Part shown: one piece after another, positions 14,570-28,169 of the stretch
Numbering within the stretch: position 1 is the stretch's first letter
Layout of the letters: each line of letters starts with the position of its first letter
Assembly: GCA_964006375.1 (NCBI GenBank)
Contig: OZ023270.1
Span: forward strand, 73,870,082 to 73,934,081
Length of the DNA: 64,000 nt
From: Tillus elongatus
Taxonomy: Eukaryota; Arthropoda; Insecta; Coleoptera; Cleridae
Direction of reading: 5' to 3'
Notes under the pieces: model-generated
Databases searched by the model: none
The model's input: only the letters and a program-made list of their open reading frames with translations
Told to the model about the DNA's origin: nothing
Position numbers and translations under genes: made by a program

Positions 14570-15385
14570 ATAAGTATAAAGAATGTACTAAGGGCAAAGA
14601 TACCACAGACATAAAAAAACCCAAATTAAGAAAATTTAACAAAATAACTGTCTTTCTGTATAAGTTTCCCCGACTGCTTTACTTAAATACATCAACGCAT
14701 ATCTGTCATACCTGTCATTCTCTAGCCATAAATGTACATAACACAAGTTTAAAACGAGATTAGAGTCCTGAAAGAAAAAGTCTTTTACGAGTTGGAATTT
14801 CATCTGGTACATTATCAAACTGGAAATGCTACATCACAGAAGAACATAATGCTAAAGTTAAGTTTTGAACTTCTAAAGTTCAAGTAAAGTACATATCTCA
14901 GACGCCTTTATCAATATTAGAGGAAACTAAATTACAACACCAACTTATGGAAGAGGGGAAACTTATTGTCGTACGCCACTAAGTTTGGAGAATTTGTGGA
15001 CTACCGTAATCGATTGGTAAACTTTCCTTTGACGTCCTTTGATTCAACGACAAAAAAAGTTGGCTAATTGCTAAAGTACTTATTTACCAGGGTATATTCA
15101 TATCTAGCTAGCCCATAGACATTTTCCAGTAAGCACAATTGAATTAATTGCTATGGTTACTATGATGTTTTATAAATAAGCTGTAAAAACTTTAAATCCA
15201 AAAGTTTAATAGTGGCAAAACTGTTAATTTTCAAAAACGACATGCAAGAAAAACCTTGATTTTAACACAAAAAAGAAGAGATTTTCAGTTATTGAGTAGC
15301 TATTTTTGGAAGATTTATCAAACAAAGAAAACATCCTGGTACGGTAGAAACCTTAGGTCCCTCGTATGCTACTATTAAAAATTGA
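14570..15385. other. No feature seen
   Basis: Probably the 5' portion or flank of the mariner that follows, but no motif is convincing. Confidence 0.35.
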
Positions 15386-15389
15386 GTCA

Positions 15390-18240
15390 AGGACGATCAA
15401 ATACCAAAGATGACCACAACCCTGAAGGACCAATTTCTATGACCTCCCAAGAAAACACTGACTCTGCCCGTGAAAATATCTTAGAAGAATAATGACTTGT
15501 GATAAAACGTATTTCAGAAGCATTGCACATTTCCTATTAACGTGTGCTTCATTGTTCATTACGACTTGGGAATGAAAAATCTTTCGGCAAAATGGATTCC
15601 TAAATGCTTGAACGCTGATCAGAAGCGGGTTAGTTTGACGATGTTGAAGCAAATATGCCTGTGTTTTGAAGAAGATTCTTAAAGCTTTTTGGATCGTCTT
15701 GACACTGTGGATGAAACATGGGTCCATAACTGCGATCCAGAGACTTAAGAGCGAGCGAAAGCATTTCGGTTCTCGACCACACAAAAAAATTATGTGTTCA
15801 CAAGTTTGGTGGCAAGGTCAGTTACTCGGGATAAAGACGTGATAATTCTACTCGATTTTATGGAAGCAGGTAGAATTATTATGGGGGCATACTATAGTGA
15901 AATGCTAAACTAAATTACTCGAGAATTTTATTTTTATTTTTTATTTATTTCAACAACACACCACGAGGGCTAACAGCCTAAATACTATCGTACCGTGGGT
16001 GTCGACAATGAGGTAAGAGGCAACTTGTTAATTCTGGACTAAAAGGTTTGGAGGTTCGGGGAAGAAGGAAAAACATGTGCCGGCAAGGAATTCTACAACT
16101 TGGAAGTCCTCGGGACAAAAGAGCGGGCATAACAGATAGTCTATGTCTGGTGACCTGGACAGTAAAAGGGTGCATTCGCTCAGTTCTCCTGGTAGATCTG
16201 TTGGGGACAGCAGGTGGAGGAACTATGGAAGAAAGCTCCTCTGAGCAGTGCCCGTGCAGATATCTATAAAAGAGAGAGAGGTCACCAACGGCACGTCGGT
16301 GGGCAAGAGATGGAAGCCTTTGGGTGGGGGTAGGGTCACCGATGAGACGTATAGCTCTCTTCTGAATGGAGTCCAGGATAGCGAGTGTAGAAGCGGCAGC
16401 GGCACCCCAGATGTGGGAGTAGTATTCGAGGTTTGGTCTTATTTGTGAAGTATATAAGGTACAGAGATTAGCTGGTGAAAAGTATTTGCGAGCCCGGAAG
16501 AGGAAACCTAATTTCTTAGCAATTGATGTGACATGTTGGTGCCAATTGAGATTTCGATCCACAGAAATGCCAACAAGTGAAAAGGGCTCATTACTTTGAA
16601 TAACTTGGTTGTTTATTGTGATGGGTCTAGGGCTGGTGTATCTCTTATGAGAAAGAAAGCAAGACCGTGATTTGGTGGGGTTGAATTGTACAAGATTTCT
16701 ACTTCCCCAGTCTAATATTTTTTGGAGATCCACGGAGACAGAACCCTCCATGAGTCTGCGATCCTCATCTAATTGGGCTAAAGAGACAGGCTTAGAATAT
16801 TGTATATTTGAGTGGAGGGTGCTGTCGCTGCGTAACTGTGAACTGGATTGTATGTGCTAGAGAGGAGGTCATTGATGTGGAGAAGAAACGAAGTAGGGAC
16901 TAAAGCTGAACCTTGAGGAACTCTTGCATTAATTGGATACAGTTTAGAGGAATGGCCATCCACGACAACAGAAATGCTCCTGTTGGAGAAGAAATTTGCT
17001 GTCCACGTACAGTTTTGGTGGTAGGCCATAGGCCGGTAGTTTATTAAGCAGCGCTGCGTGCCAGACCTGATCGAATGCTTTGGATATGTCTAGAGCGACA
17101 ATCTGGGATTCACCGTGTAGTTCCATATACTTGTTCCAAGAATGGATGACAAAGGAAAGGAGGTCGGCAGTTGATCTGCGCTCACGGCGTCCATTTGCCT
17201 GTCGTGGATTACTGTGTTTTTCAAAAAAATTTCGTAATTCGGTGTATATAATTTTCCATCACTTTAGAGATGACTGAAAGGAGAGCAATAGGCCTGTAGC
17301 TGCTAGGAAGCGCTTTGGATCCTTTCTTGGGGACGGGTTGTACTCGAGCAGTTTTCCAGTTACTAGGGAATATGCCGCTATTGTAAGATGTCTGAAACAG
17401 GCGAGTCAGGACAGGAGCAAGTTCTGGTGCGGATTTTTTGAGAACAATTGCTGGGATCTCGTCAAGGCCAGAGGCTTTTCTGGTATTAAGAGAAGAGAGC
17501 ATATTTCGTACCTTTTTAGTTTTGAAAGTGATATCTGTCATTTTATGCGCGACATTGGGGACTGTTGGTGGTTGAACATTTGAAGGTGGGTTGAGAGTAG
17601 AATTGCCGGCGAACAACGAGGCAAAAAGTTCAGCCTTGCCCAGGGCGGTAGAAACAATTTCATCCCCTAAGACAAGAGGTGGAAACGTGCTCTTGCAAAT
17701 ATTATTCCCAATAGATTTAGCAAGAGTCCAGAAGGGTTTGCTGCCGTTGGAGCTTGACAGGACTTTGTATTTGATGTGGTTATTAAACGAGTTTTTTGCC
17801 TCAGGAAGAATTCCCAATAGATTTAGCATATAGTGGAATAGTGGAAAACGCCGAGAAATACTTGACAAGAGTGTACCTTTTTTGCAAGACAGCGTCCCCG
17901 CTTACAGCTCATTTATTCTACTGAAAAAAATTGATAAAATTGGTTGATCACCCACCGCATTTACTGGATTTAGCACCATCAGGCTATTTTTTATTCCCAG
18001 AGCTTAAAAAACATTTGAAAGGTGAATGATTTTTGACAAATAACGAAGTGATATGTGCTGTTGAGGAATAGTTTACAGACTAAAACAAATACTTTTAAAG
18101 AGTTAAGAATTTCTTTATAGACATTCTGTTAAATGTGTAACTCTTAGAAGAGATTAGGATAATAAAATTTTGTTTTGAAAATTATTGACTCTTCCATTAT
18201 AGGCTATGTACTTTTGAACACCTCCTGGTTTTTAGGTTTC
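15390..18240 (+). pseudogene. mariner transposase split by a LINE A insertion
   Basis: The left part (15390-15925) translates in broken frames to KWIPKCLNADQKRVSLTML, FLDRLDTVDETWVHNCDPET (first catalytic Asp block) and AGRIIMGAYYSEMLN. The right part (about 17847-18110) resumes with REILDKSVPFLQDSVPAYSS, LLDLAPSGYFLFPELKKHLK and NNEVICAVEE, the final catalytic block. Together they recover most of one mariner transposase in the correct order, so the LINE between them is an insertion. The DNA-binding domain upstream is not recognisable. Frameshifts and stops show it was already decaying. The right end of the element is near 18240. Confidence 0.75.
15940..17820 (-). mobile_element. LINE family A, copy 2, inserted in mariner
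   Basis: The 3' end lies at about 15940 (TTTATTT tail, then CAACAACACACCACGAGGG, also at 26.26 and 61.22 kb). The C-terminal frame (16751-15978) contains VQFNPTKS, SLVGISVDRNLNWHQHV, YTSQIRPNLEY and IWGAAAASTL. The RT fingers frame (17868-17221) shows ASGLDEIPAIV and PSNWKTARVQPV; its first residues are outside the LINE. Motif A (SQIVALDISKAFDQVW) lies at about 17060-17107. At the active site the translation reads HSYAATAPST instead of a YADD sequence, which a one-base loss would explain. The 5' end is truncated at about 17815. Confidence 0.85.
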
Positions 18241-18292
18241 ACTCAAGATGTATTGCAAAAAGTCACTTTTTTATTTACCACATCTAACTGAT

Positions 18293-18543
18293 CAGCGAAT
18301 TTTCGTAGAAAAAAAATCCACAAATGAGGACTGTGGCTAAAAGAGCTTTGCTTGAGGCCAAAACAAGTTCAACAAAAAGAAGAATTATCAGATAGTAAGA
18401 AATGGGGGGGGGGGGTATTAGTGCATAAATCCTCCCTTTTCTTATTATCTACTAAAATTGTCGTCTTTCATTCAAATAAGACATATTTGATGTTAAAAAC
18501 ATTTTTATGGAGATTACCTACCACACCGCACTTGCTGCGTCCC
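18293..18543 (-). repeat. MCR short deletion derivative
   Basis: The 3' hairpin motif (GCGAATTTTCGTAGAAAA) at 18293 and the inverted 5' end (CGCACTTGCTGCGTCC) at about 18525 bracket only about 250 bp. The arms and (TA)n core are missing. The copy at 31.4 kb has the same internally deleted form. Confidence 0.65.
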
Positions 18544-18549
18544 GACTTT

Positions 18550-19640
18550 TTCTATTAAATAGTCTTTATACTTAATCCAATGCACTCACTTTTACTACCG
18601 TAACTTAAAAGGAACAGTTTCATTTAATACCTTGTTTGCAGAATACGTGATTCTGATAATCGCCCCCTAATGAAAACACACGTCCATCAACAATCTCAAC
18701 GTCAGATGATTAATTACAAATCCCCCATTATTCAAAACTCCGCTGACGTTTGTTTGTGTAACGCTTGTAGAAAGCGAATATACGAATAGAGTGGATATTT
18801 TGTTAATTATGCATTTGCAATCATGAAGAAGCTTTTCGCGAGTTGTCCGAAAACTCAGAATAAACCAGTAACAACATGAAGTTTTGCAATCTGTGGTGAG
18901 TACTAGTAGTAAGTACACACGTAAAAATTACTTCACCCCAACAGTGTCCTTTTTTACACCTGGTGGTGGTTTGTGTAGTGGGGTTGATATGACAAATTTG
19001 ATTTTCGCACCAACGTTGTTCTCAGACTTAGTTTTATCAGAAAAGCGACCAACTTTTTATTTTAAATCGCATTTATTGTTTTTTACTTAGGCTAAAATTC
19101 AATACGAGTTTAACGATAAAAGGGTTGATTGGTTTATTTCCTAAAACAAATAAGGTTAGGGACTAAATTGTAATCTGCTGTTTCTTTTTTATAAAGGAAG
19201 ATACATGTTTTATTTAGATGCATTTTATCACTCACTATGTTTCTGATATTTAAGCTATCCTTTAATACAATATATAGTGCAGAAGTTATTATTATTATTA
19301 TTAATTTACATTGTCGTGAAATAAGGACCAATGTTGAAGCACTGTGGAGGATCCAACAAACTTTAATTCGTAAAATTAGGGAATGCATAACGCTAGAAGG
19401 TGCTCAGGTCGAACCGACATATAAAATGATGTAATGAAAATCATATTAAACAAAAATAGTTCATTTTATCAATATCAACCAGGAGTACTTTTTTTTGTAT
19501 AAGGTTCAAGATAACTAAAAATATTATTTTTGTGCCTTTATCGTAAAAAGTGTAAAAAAACTGGCATTACTGTGCTAAAGCTAGTCCGTCCCTGGCAAAC
19601 CAAATAAACCAAATTGTTTTTATCGGTTCCTTTAAAGTAG
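18550..19640. other. No feature seen
   Basis: AT-rich sequence without a recognised element; a small (TTA)6 lies near 19287. Confidence 0.4.
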
Positions 19641-19651
19641 TCTTATCTATT

Positions 19652-21090
<1,439 letters not shown>

Positions 21091-21805
21091 TATCTATTGT
21101 CCATCGTATTAAAAAGCTAATTAAATTACACAGAGTTTCATCTTATTTGGTGGACGCGTTCTAAACACATTTGAAAAAACTTGATGTTAAGACGTCATCT
21201 TAAAAGAGCTCTTAGGAAGCATTTTTAAATAAGATTAACGTTAAATCTTTACCGAAACATCTCTGAAATCTGCTGTTTTCGTTTATCGGTTTACTTTTTG
21301 GACCCTGTAAATACTGCTGCTATGTGTATTATTGCTTTTGACCACTTGTATATTATGCAAAAACTCGGGACGCAGCAAGTGCGTTATGGTAGTGAATTTT
21401 TATTAAATGCTTCAAATTTAAATAACTCAATTTTCTATAAACTTAGAGAGTTTAATTTCAATACGTAGTAAGGTTTTTCCTAAGGCAAGATATCCACAAA
21501 ATTTCATTAAAATAACTTTGTAATTTTCGGAGAAAAAAATTTTTTTCGAAAGAAAATTTAAAATTTGAGTAACTCAATTTTCTCTAAACTTAGAAAGTTG
21601 AATTTTGGTACGTAGTAAGGTTGAGGCAACATATATAGTAAATTTCATTGAAACAGCTTTGTTACTTTCGGAGAAAAAAAAATTTTTCGAAAGAAAACTC
21701 AAAATTTTTCCGGAAAACCCCGTCTGATTTTTCTGGATAACGAACTCATCCAAGCCATTAATAAAAGACAGGCAGTTGCCAAGTTTCATCGAAATCGGTT
21801 AATTA

Positions 21806-21973
21806 CAGCTACTGATGAAGACAACTTCGTTGTCGAAATACGTATCAAAAAAGATAGCGCATAACTCTGTTATTATTGTTGTAGTTTTTGGGGTTATTCT
21901 ACTTTTTGTTTCAGTTTCCAGCCACAATGTCCAGTCTCAGTCTTTTGTCAATAAAAATTATTATTATTATTTG
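21806..21973 (+). mobile_element. Penelope-like 3' fragment with hammerhead motif
   Basis: About 165 bp between two halves of a conserved MCR motif, beginning with a hammerhead-like sequence and ending in (TTA)n. No coding sequence remains. Assignment to Penelope-like elements rests on the ribozyme motif, which is characteristic of their terminal repeats, and on insertion in the same core position as the coding Penelope at 45.2 kb. Confidence 0.45.
21812..21846 (+). ncRNA. Hammerhead-like ribozyme motif
   Basis: CTGATGA (21812-21818), one extra A, stem II GACAAC/GTTGTC (21820-21825 with 21829-21834) closing a TTC loop, GAAA (21835-21838), a minimal stem III TACGTA, then TC as cleavage dinucleotide. 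The core is complete and stem II is a perfect 6 bp. Stem I is not evident in the flanks, probably because the 5' side was lost on insertion. Short stem III is typical of hammerheads in Penelope-like elements. Confidence 0.6.
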
Positions 21974-22511
21974 TTATTTTTTGAGATTTCAGATGTTTTT
22001 ACGAAAATTGGCTACCATAACGCACTTGGTACGTCTAGATTTTTTGAACTGCAATTTGCTTTTTTACAGTACATACCAACAAAATATCAATCAGATTTTG
22101 GACCATATCACATCGTCTTCTATTTTAACACTAAAATAAATTTAATATTGAATGAGACAAACTTTAATTACTTTTAGTAGTACCAATCATAATAAAAATA
22201 TGTCTAGTCAAAGTAACAAAACCCTATAAAAAAACAATTACGAAAACTAATAAATGCTGTTGAGCCAAAAATAGCCTTGTTAATATATCATATTCCCTTT
22301 CTTTGTCCAATTTTATCATATCTTTTGTTGGTCAGTAACAAAAGCAAACAATTTATATCCCAAATGATACAGAAAACTTTACAACTCTAGATCTAAATAA
22401 AAGGACTGTAACAGCGGCAGAAGCAGAAGTCAATGGAAGGTTGATGAATGAATCTCATGAGTCAATAAGAAAAGCATTGACTAACCAACAGCAACCACAT
22501 ACTTATGAATT

Positions 22512-23160
<649 letters not shown>

Positions 23161-23473
23161 ATTGCCTAATACAATTTAACCATAATCGTTAACAGACAAT
23201 CGTTTATGAAGCCTCATGATTGAGCCGCAAAGGCGAAATCGCGACTGGCATTCACTAAAGATAGATTTATATTACTGGGAGTGCTTATAAGATATACATG
23301 ATCAAGTTTAGTGGATACATTTGTTACCCGTTAGTTAAGGAATGCTACATGATTCCCGGAGAGCACTTTAACACCAGGAAGCTGAACGTAAATCACGCGC
23401 AAAGACTAAAAATAACAATCACATGGGTGATATTAAAAATACAATACAGAATGGTTATAGTGAAAAGGATGTG

Positions 23474-23701
23474 TTAAGTTTGGTGCTAAACTTATCGTAA
23501 GATGGTCATAAATGTTTATTAAATCTTTGAATAGTAATAACAAAACAGCATTTGTGACCATCACTCCATTTATCCATAAGTACATATTGCAGAAAATCCA
23601 AAGTAAATTAAAAAAAAATGCCGTCAAGGCCATTTTGCTGACTTTGCTCAAAGCACTAGACATTTATGACCATCTAACGATAAGTTTAGCGCAAAACTTA
23701 A
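23474..23701. mobile_element. MITE with TTAA target duplication
   Basis: TTAA at 23474-23477 and at 23698-23701 flank a 220-bp element. Its inverted ends begin GTTTGGTGCTAAACTTATCG on the left and GTTTTGCGCTAAACTTATCG on the right strand, and continue for about 40 bp through GATGGTCATAAATGT. TTAA target duplication is the piggyBac pattern. No coding capacity. Confidence 0.7.
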
Positions 23702-23739
23702 TATGGCAAAAAATCGAAACTTAAAAAAATGCCGTCAAG

Positions 23740-23935
23740 ATTTGCTGTCCAGGTACAGAGTTTTGGTAGTAGGCCATAGGCCGGTAGTTTATTAAGCAGC
23801 GCTGCGTGCCAGACCTGGTCGAATGCTTTGGATATGTCTGGAGCGACAATCTAGGATTCGCCGTGTAGTTCCATAGACTTGTTCCAAGAATGGGTGACAA
23901 AGGAAAGGAGGTCGGCAGTTGATCTGCGCTGACGC
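23740..23935 (-). mobile_element. LINE family A, copy 4 (internal fragment)
   Basis: About 195 bp matching the motif A region of copies 2 and 5 (CTGTCCAGGTACAGAG to GATCTGCGCTGACG). Both ends are truncated. The motif A region is recognisable on the minus strand but there is no useful frame. Confidence 0.8.
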
Positions 23936-24459
23936 TGAATCTTAAACACCACTCACGTGTTGCGAATCCCACCACAGCAGTTCACAACTTTTCAAACGCC
24001 AACATAAGTCACGTCGTCATAAAAGTTTTATCCAAAAGTTTAATTTCGCACATACCCCTAAATTCATCCCTATAGAAAAGATAGTTTCTTAATCAGAAGA
24101 TGCTATAACACATCTACCAAGTGACGAAACTGAAATTACGAATTACCACACTGTTTTAAAATCATTTCAATAGAGACAGAAGTCGATATCGTTTACAATA
24201 TTTAGTTCATTCTTTCGTATCTTCTCATATTCTTATAATATGAAGCCTACCAAGCCATGGTTTGGCAAAAACGTCATATTTTCTTTATAAAAACGACTGT
24301 TCCGTAAAAATTTCTTTTTCGCCTTCCTTAAACCTCAACCTTTTTACTATATGTTGCACGTTCAGACTAAAACGTTAATTGGGGCCGTTTATCAAGCTAC
24401 AAATATAGTGTATTTTAAAAATTTATTAAATTCCCCACTTAAAAAACATTCACATCATT

Positions 24460-24735
24460 TTTAATTTCGTGTCATCTGCCTTTCTAACGTTATTGTTGAC
24501 AACGGTTTTCGGGCTTTCAGTGGTCAAGATTTATCGATCGCTAGTTCGGGTCGTATGTTTTACCCGTGTTATTTGTATTGTTTGGTCTTGTAGTATGTTT
24601 TACCTGTGGCTAATGGACTGGTCTGAAGTCATGCCAAACCTGTTTTCACACACACATGAATCTGCGCATGGCAGCTAACTACCCTGTCTTTGTCAGGCAT
24701 TGGAGTTTAACCACTTAAGTCGTTTAAATTCATGT
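24460..24735 (-). mobile_element. SINE-like repeat, family 2
   Basis: Homologous, in the opposite orientation, to 30165-30400 along its length, sharing GCATTGGAGTTTAACCAC, GCTAACTACCCTGTCT and GTAGTATGT. Read on the minus strand, the first part (ACTTAAGTGGTTAAAC) resembles a tRNA A-box region, which suggests a tRNA-derived SINE. Substitutions throughout indicate age. Confidence 0.5.
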
Positions 24736-24764
24736 AATTCATAGAACTAAATCACTTCATTCCA

Positions 24765-25041
24765 AAATTCATAACAGGAGTTTATTTACACTATTTCTAG
24801 CTACACGTAGTCTCATTCCACTTACGCTAATACTTTCAAAAATATAGCGTATTCAAAAATATCTTGTACATTTTTGGGGTAAAAAATGTCGGTTATAGCT
24901 GAAATTCATAAAAGGAGTTTATTTACACTATTTCTAGCTACACGTAAAGTCTCATTCCACTTACGCTAATACTTTCAAAAATATAGCATATTCAAAAATA
25001 TCTTGTATATTTTTGGGGTAAAAAATGTCCGTTATAGCTGA
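24765..25041. repeat. Tandem duplication, ~137-bp period
   Basis: Two adjacent units (24765-24900 and 24902-25041) share nearly every base, including GGAGTTTATTTACACTA, CTCATTCCACTTACGC and TTTTTGGGGTAAAAAATG. Differences are a few substitutions and a 2-3-base indel. No relation to other repeats here. Confidence 0.85.
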
Positions 25042-25140
25042 TTTACGAAAACTCCTCCGCGGTCATAATAAAATGATAGATGTATCACGCTTCGTTCAAC
25101 TCAATTGAGTATTATGACTCGGATATATAAATATAAATAT

Positions 25141-25245
25141 GAAAATTCAGGCGGACCTTAACTATGGGTTCTACGGGCCCTAATTCGCGCTCATTTCCAA
25201 AAATTTTCCGATTGTCTAACCATCGTTCCTTCTCTATTAGGCCAA
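25141..25245 (+). repeat. MCR 3' arm remnant
   Basis: Diverged match to the 3' arm (TATGGGTTCTACGGGCCC, then AATTCGCGCTCATTT and CTCTATTAG). The core and hairpin are absent. Confidence 0.6.
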
Positions 25246-25249
25246 TTGA

Positions 25250-26240
25250 TATAGTAACAGGCGTATTCGATATGTCTCACTTTGTTCTATTCTTGTGCTA
25301 GTTTTAAACGATTATATTAGTTCGTTGATTGAAGACGCGATATCTATATTAAATATTTATAAACGATATGGAAAATGGGTAATGCTTTCCATATAACGTC
25401 CAATGTAAACAACGATGACAAGTTTTCTTAACGCATATTTACTTATGTTTTGAAGGGATTTCATTGTCGGAAGTTGATTTCTTTCTTATCGCTATTCACG
25501 AATACAATGACTGACAAAAACACACCTTAAATGAATAATACGGCGGGTAAAGAACAGCTCGACATTGATCCAACAATAATTTGATTATATCAATAGAAGT
25601 AAATGATAATTAGAAATTCGCTGTCGCAAAAACTTTCTCCCTAATTAAACTGAGACACGAGTGCATTAGACGATTATGTCGTATGAAAATGTCTATTAGC
25701 AATGCAATATTTTATTGTCTAAAACATTAAAGGGAAAGTCTTTTAATGTTTTATGATAATAAAGTATTAACATTTTAATGTTTACACTGCATTCGAAGCA
25801 TTCTTCATCATGTTTTTTTTAACGCTAATAGAATAAACTGAACGGTTTGACATATACAACTACAGAAATTTATAATATCAAGTTCTTATAAATTATGTAT
25901 CAAGTAAATATGTAAACATTTACCATAAGTTAAAGTAATTTTCTTATTACGTATTAAAGCGTCACACTATTTATTTATTTAAATGCCCAACATAAGCAAT
26001 TTCCTTTTACAGAACAGTAAACATAGTACATATTATCACAATACAATCTATAATAACTAAGCATAATCAACAGAAAATATAACCCTAAAAAATACAACAA
26101 CTCTGGTTTTATACAAGATGCACACACACCAAATAAAAAAATATAATGTTTATTCCCAAAAATCCTAAACAAATGTAAGTGAAACAAATGACACGATGTG
26201 ATTTAAAGAGTTTGCGTTTATGTCACAGTTTTGGCAGATC
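25250..26240. other. No feature seen
   Basis: AT-rich; no coding frame or repeat recognised. Confidence 0.4.
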
Positions 26241-26244
26241 CTTT

Positions 26245-26958
26245 TTTTTATTATTATTTCAACAACACACCACGAGGGCTTACAGCCTAAATGCTATCGT
26301 ACCGTAGGTGTCGACAAGGAGGAAAGAGGCAACTTGTTAATTCTGGACTTGAAGGTTTGGAGGTTCGGGGGAGAAGGAAAAACATGTGCCGGCAAGGAAT
26401 TCCACAACTTGGAAGTCCTCGGGACAAAAGAGCGGACATAACAAGATGTTCTATGTCTGGTGACCTGGACAGTAAAAGGGTGCATTCGCTCTGTTCTCCT
26501 GGATGTATTGGGGGCAGCAGGTGGAGGAACTATGGAAGAAAGCTCCCCTGAGCAGTGCCCGTGCAGATATCTATAAAAGAGAGAGAAAGAGAGAGGTCAC
26601 CAACGGCACGTCGGTGGGCAAGGGATGGCAGCCTTTGGGTGAGGGTAGGGTCACCGATGAGACGTATAGCTCTCTTCTGAATGGAGTCCAGGATAGCGAG
26701 TGTAGAAGCAGCAGCAGCACCCCAGATGTGGGAGCAGTATTCGAGGTTTGGTCTTATTTGCGAAGTATATAAGGTATAGAGATTAGCTGGTGAAAAGTAT
26801 TTGCGAGCCCGGAAAAGGAAACCTAATTTCTTTGCAGCCGCTTCTGCAATTGATATGACATGTTGGTGCCAATTGAGATTTCGATCCACAGAGATTCCAA
26901 CAAGTAAAAAGGACTCATTACTCTGAATAACTTGGTTGTTTATTGTGATGGGTCTAGT
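26245..26958 (-). mobile_element. LINE family A, copy 3 (3' end only)
   Basis: The 3' third of LINE A: tail at about 26245 and CAACAACACACCACGAGGG. The thumb and C-terminal frame 26889-26530 has NLNWHQHVISIAEAAAKKLG, YTSQIRPNLEYCSHIW and SIQKRAIRLIGDPT. Downstream in another frame comes RSFVPRTSKLWNSLPAHVFP, the conserved C-terminal block. 5' truncation at about 26958 leaves no palm domain. Confidence 0.85.
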
Positions 26959-27131
26959 CTATTAAAGTTTGTTAAAATGAAATACAGGGGGAACCCTTTT
27001 ATTAAATTGGACCTAGCCTGAGGACAGTAAAATAAACAAGAAGAACGAGCATTTTTCAGAGGTACCAGCGAGTTGATCGGGGATAAAATGCTACGCTACT
27101 ATGTAGTAGACCGTATAAAAACTTTAGTGAC

Positions 27132-28069
27132 TTTTTTTTTAGGATACAGGAGGGAGAAATGCCTCATGCAGACCTCATTCACGACACCGTAGTCCGTGGG
27201 ATATCGAGGTACTGTGAGACTCGTACTCACTAAAACCCCCTCCCTAGGAGTAGCGGACCTTAGTCCATACCTCCGTCGGAAAGAATTCACACAATGACTT
27301 TTTGGGTATGAATGTTTCCATTCTGTTTTTGCCGTGGGGGCGTTAGCGGGTAAGTATAAGCTTTAGACGCTTATGCTTATGTGTAAGTTGCTCATCGTAG
27401 GCGGTGATTCTACGGAGAAGAGCATTTGGGTGAGAAGCGGCTTTTGCGAACTGAGATGTGGATAGTTGAGTTATAAACTCAAGTATCGAAGGCATTTCCA
27501 GATCAGAGTGAATCTGACTGTTTCTGACAAACCATGGCGCTCCGGAAAACCATTATCAGAATTTTATTCTGGATGATTTGAAGGGTCTTGATGTGTGTTG
27601 CGGCCGCGGTGGCCCATGCAGGGGATGCATAGGTCAAGGCGGGCCGGATGATGACCTTGTACATGAGTAATTTATTGTTCATGGACAATTTGGAATTTCT
27701 ATTTAGAAGTGGAAACAGCTTCGAGATGAACATCGAGGCTTTTCGTCGGGCGTGTTGGACATGGGGGCGCCATGTTAGGTGTTTGTCGAGGAAAACCCAG
27801 AGGTATTTGGCGGAATCTTGCCAGCGAATTAGACGGTTGTCTAATGATACGTATTCGTGAGGCGTGTGTCACCTCTTGGAAAATAGGACTGCTGAACATT
27901 TATCGAGGTTTATGGCTAGAAGGGATTTCCTATACCAGCTATACCAGCCTTGCAGCTCGACTACGACGGTCTGTAGTCGTTCGGTTATTATCCTCGGCTG
28001 AGTGGAGCTGCTGAGGATGGTAGTGTCGTCTGCGTACAGTGCGTATGTCAAGTTTAGGGGCGCTGTCGG
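27132..28069 (-). pseudogene. LINE family B, copy 2, 5'-truncated, with 12-bp TSD
   Basis: The Jockey-like RT is open from the truncation point through LTYALYADDTTILSS (intact active site) and LAINLDKCSAVLFSKR, then broken. The thumb frame 27733-27503 has LFPLLNRNSKLSMNNKLL and IRPALTYASPAW. A T9 run (poly-A on the minus strand) marks the 3' end at 27132-27140. The sequence AACTTTAGTGAC occurs immediately outside both ends (27120-27131 and 28070-28081), a target-site duplication. It is dead by truncation. Confidence 0.85.
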
Positions 28070-28169
28070 AACTTTAGTGACAACGTTACTCTGTGTTAAG
28101 TAGTGACATCTCATCAAAATACACTAGCAAGTTTGGTTGCTCGACACCTCTAGGCGAGTACAAACCATT

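Larger units (their letters stand above)
21368..22035 (+). repeat. MCR repeat with inverted ends, no (TA)n core
   Basis: It starts with GGACGCAGCAAGTGCG and ends with the inverted form of the same motif (CTACCATAACGCACTTGG). Two copies of the arm block follow one another (about 21470 and 21620). At the usual core position, between GGTTAATTA and TTATTTTTTGAG, a Penelope-like fragment is present instead of a microsatellite. Confidence 0.65.

Noticed and set aside
15437..15784. 115-codon minus-strand frame
   Set aside because: Shadow of the plus-strand mariner transposase, which explains the sequence better.
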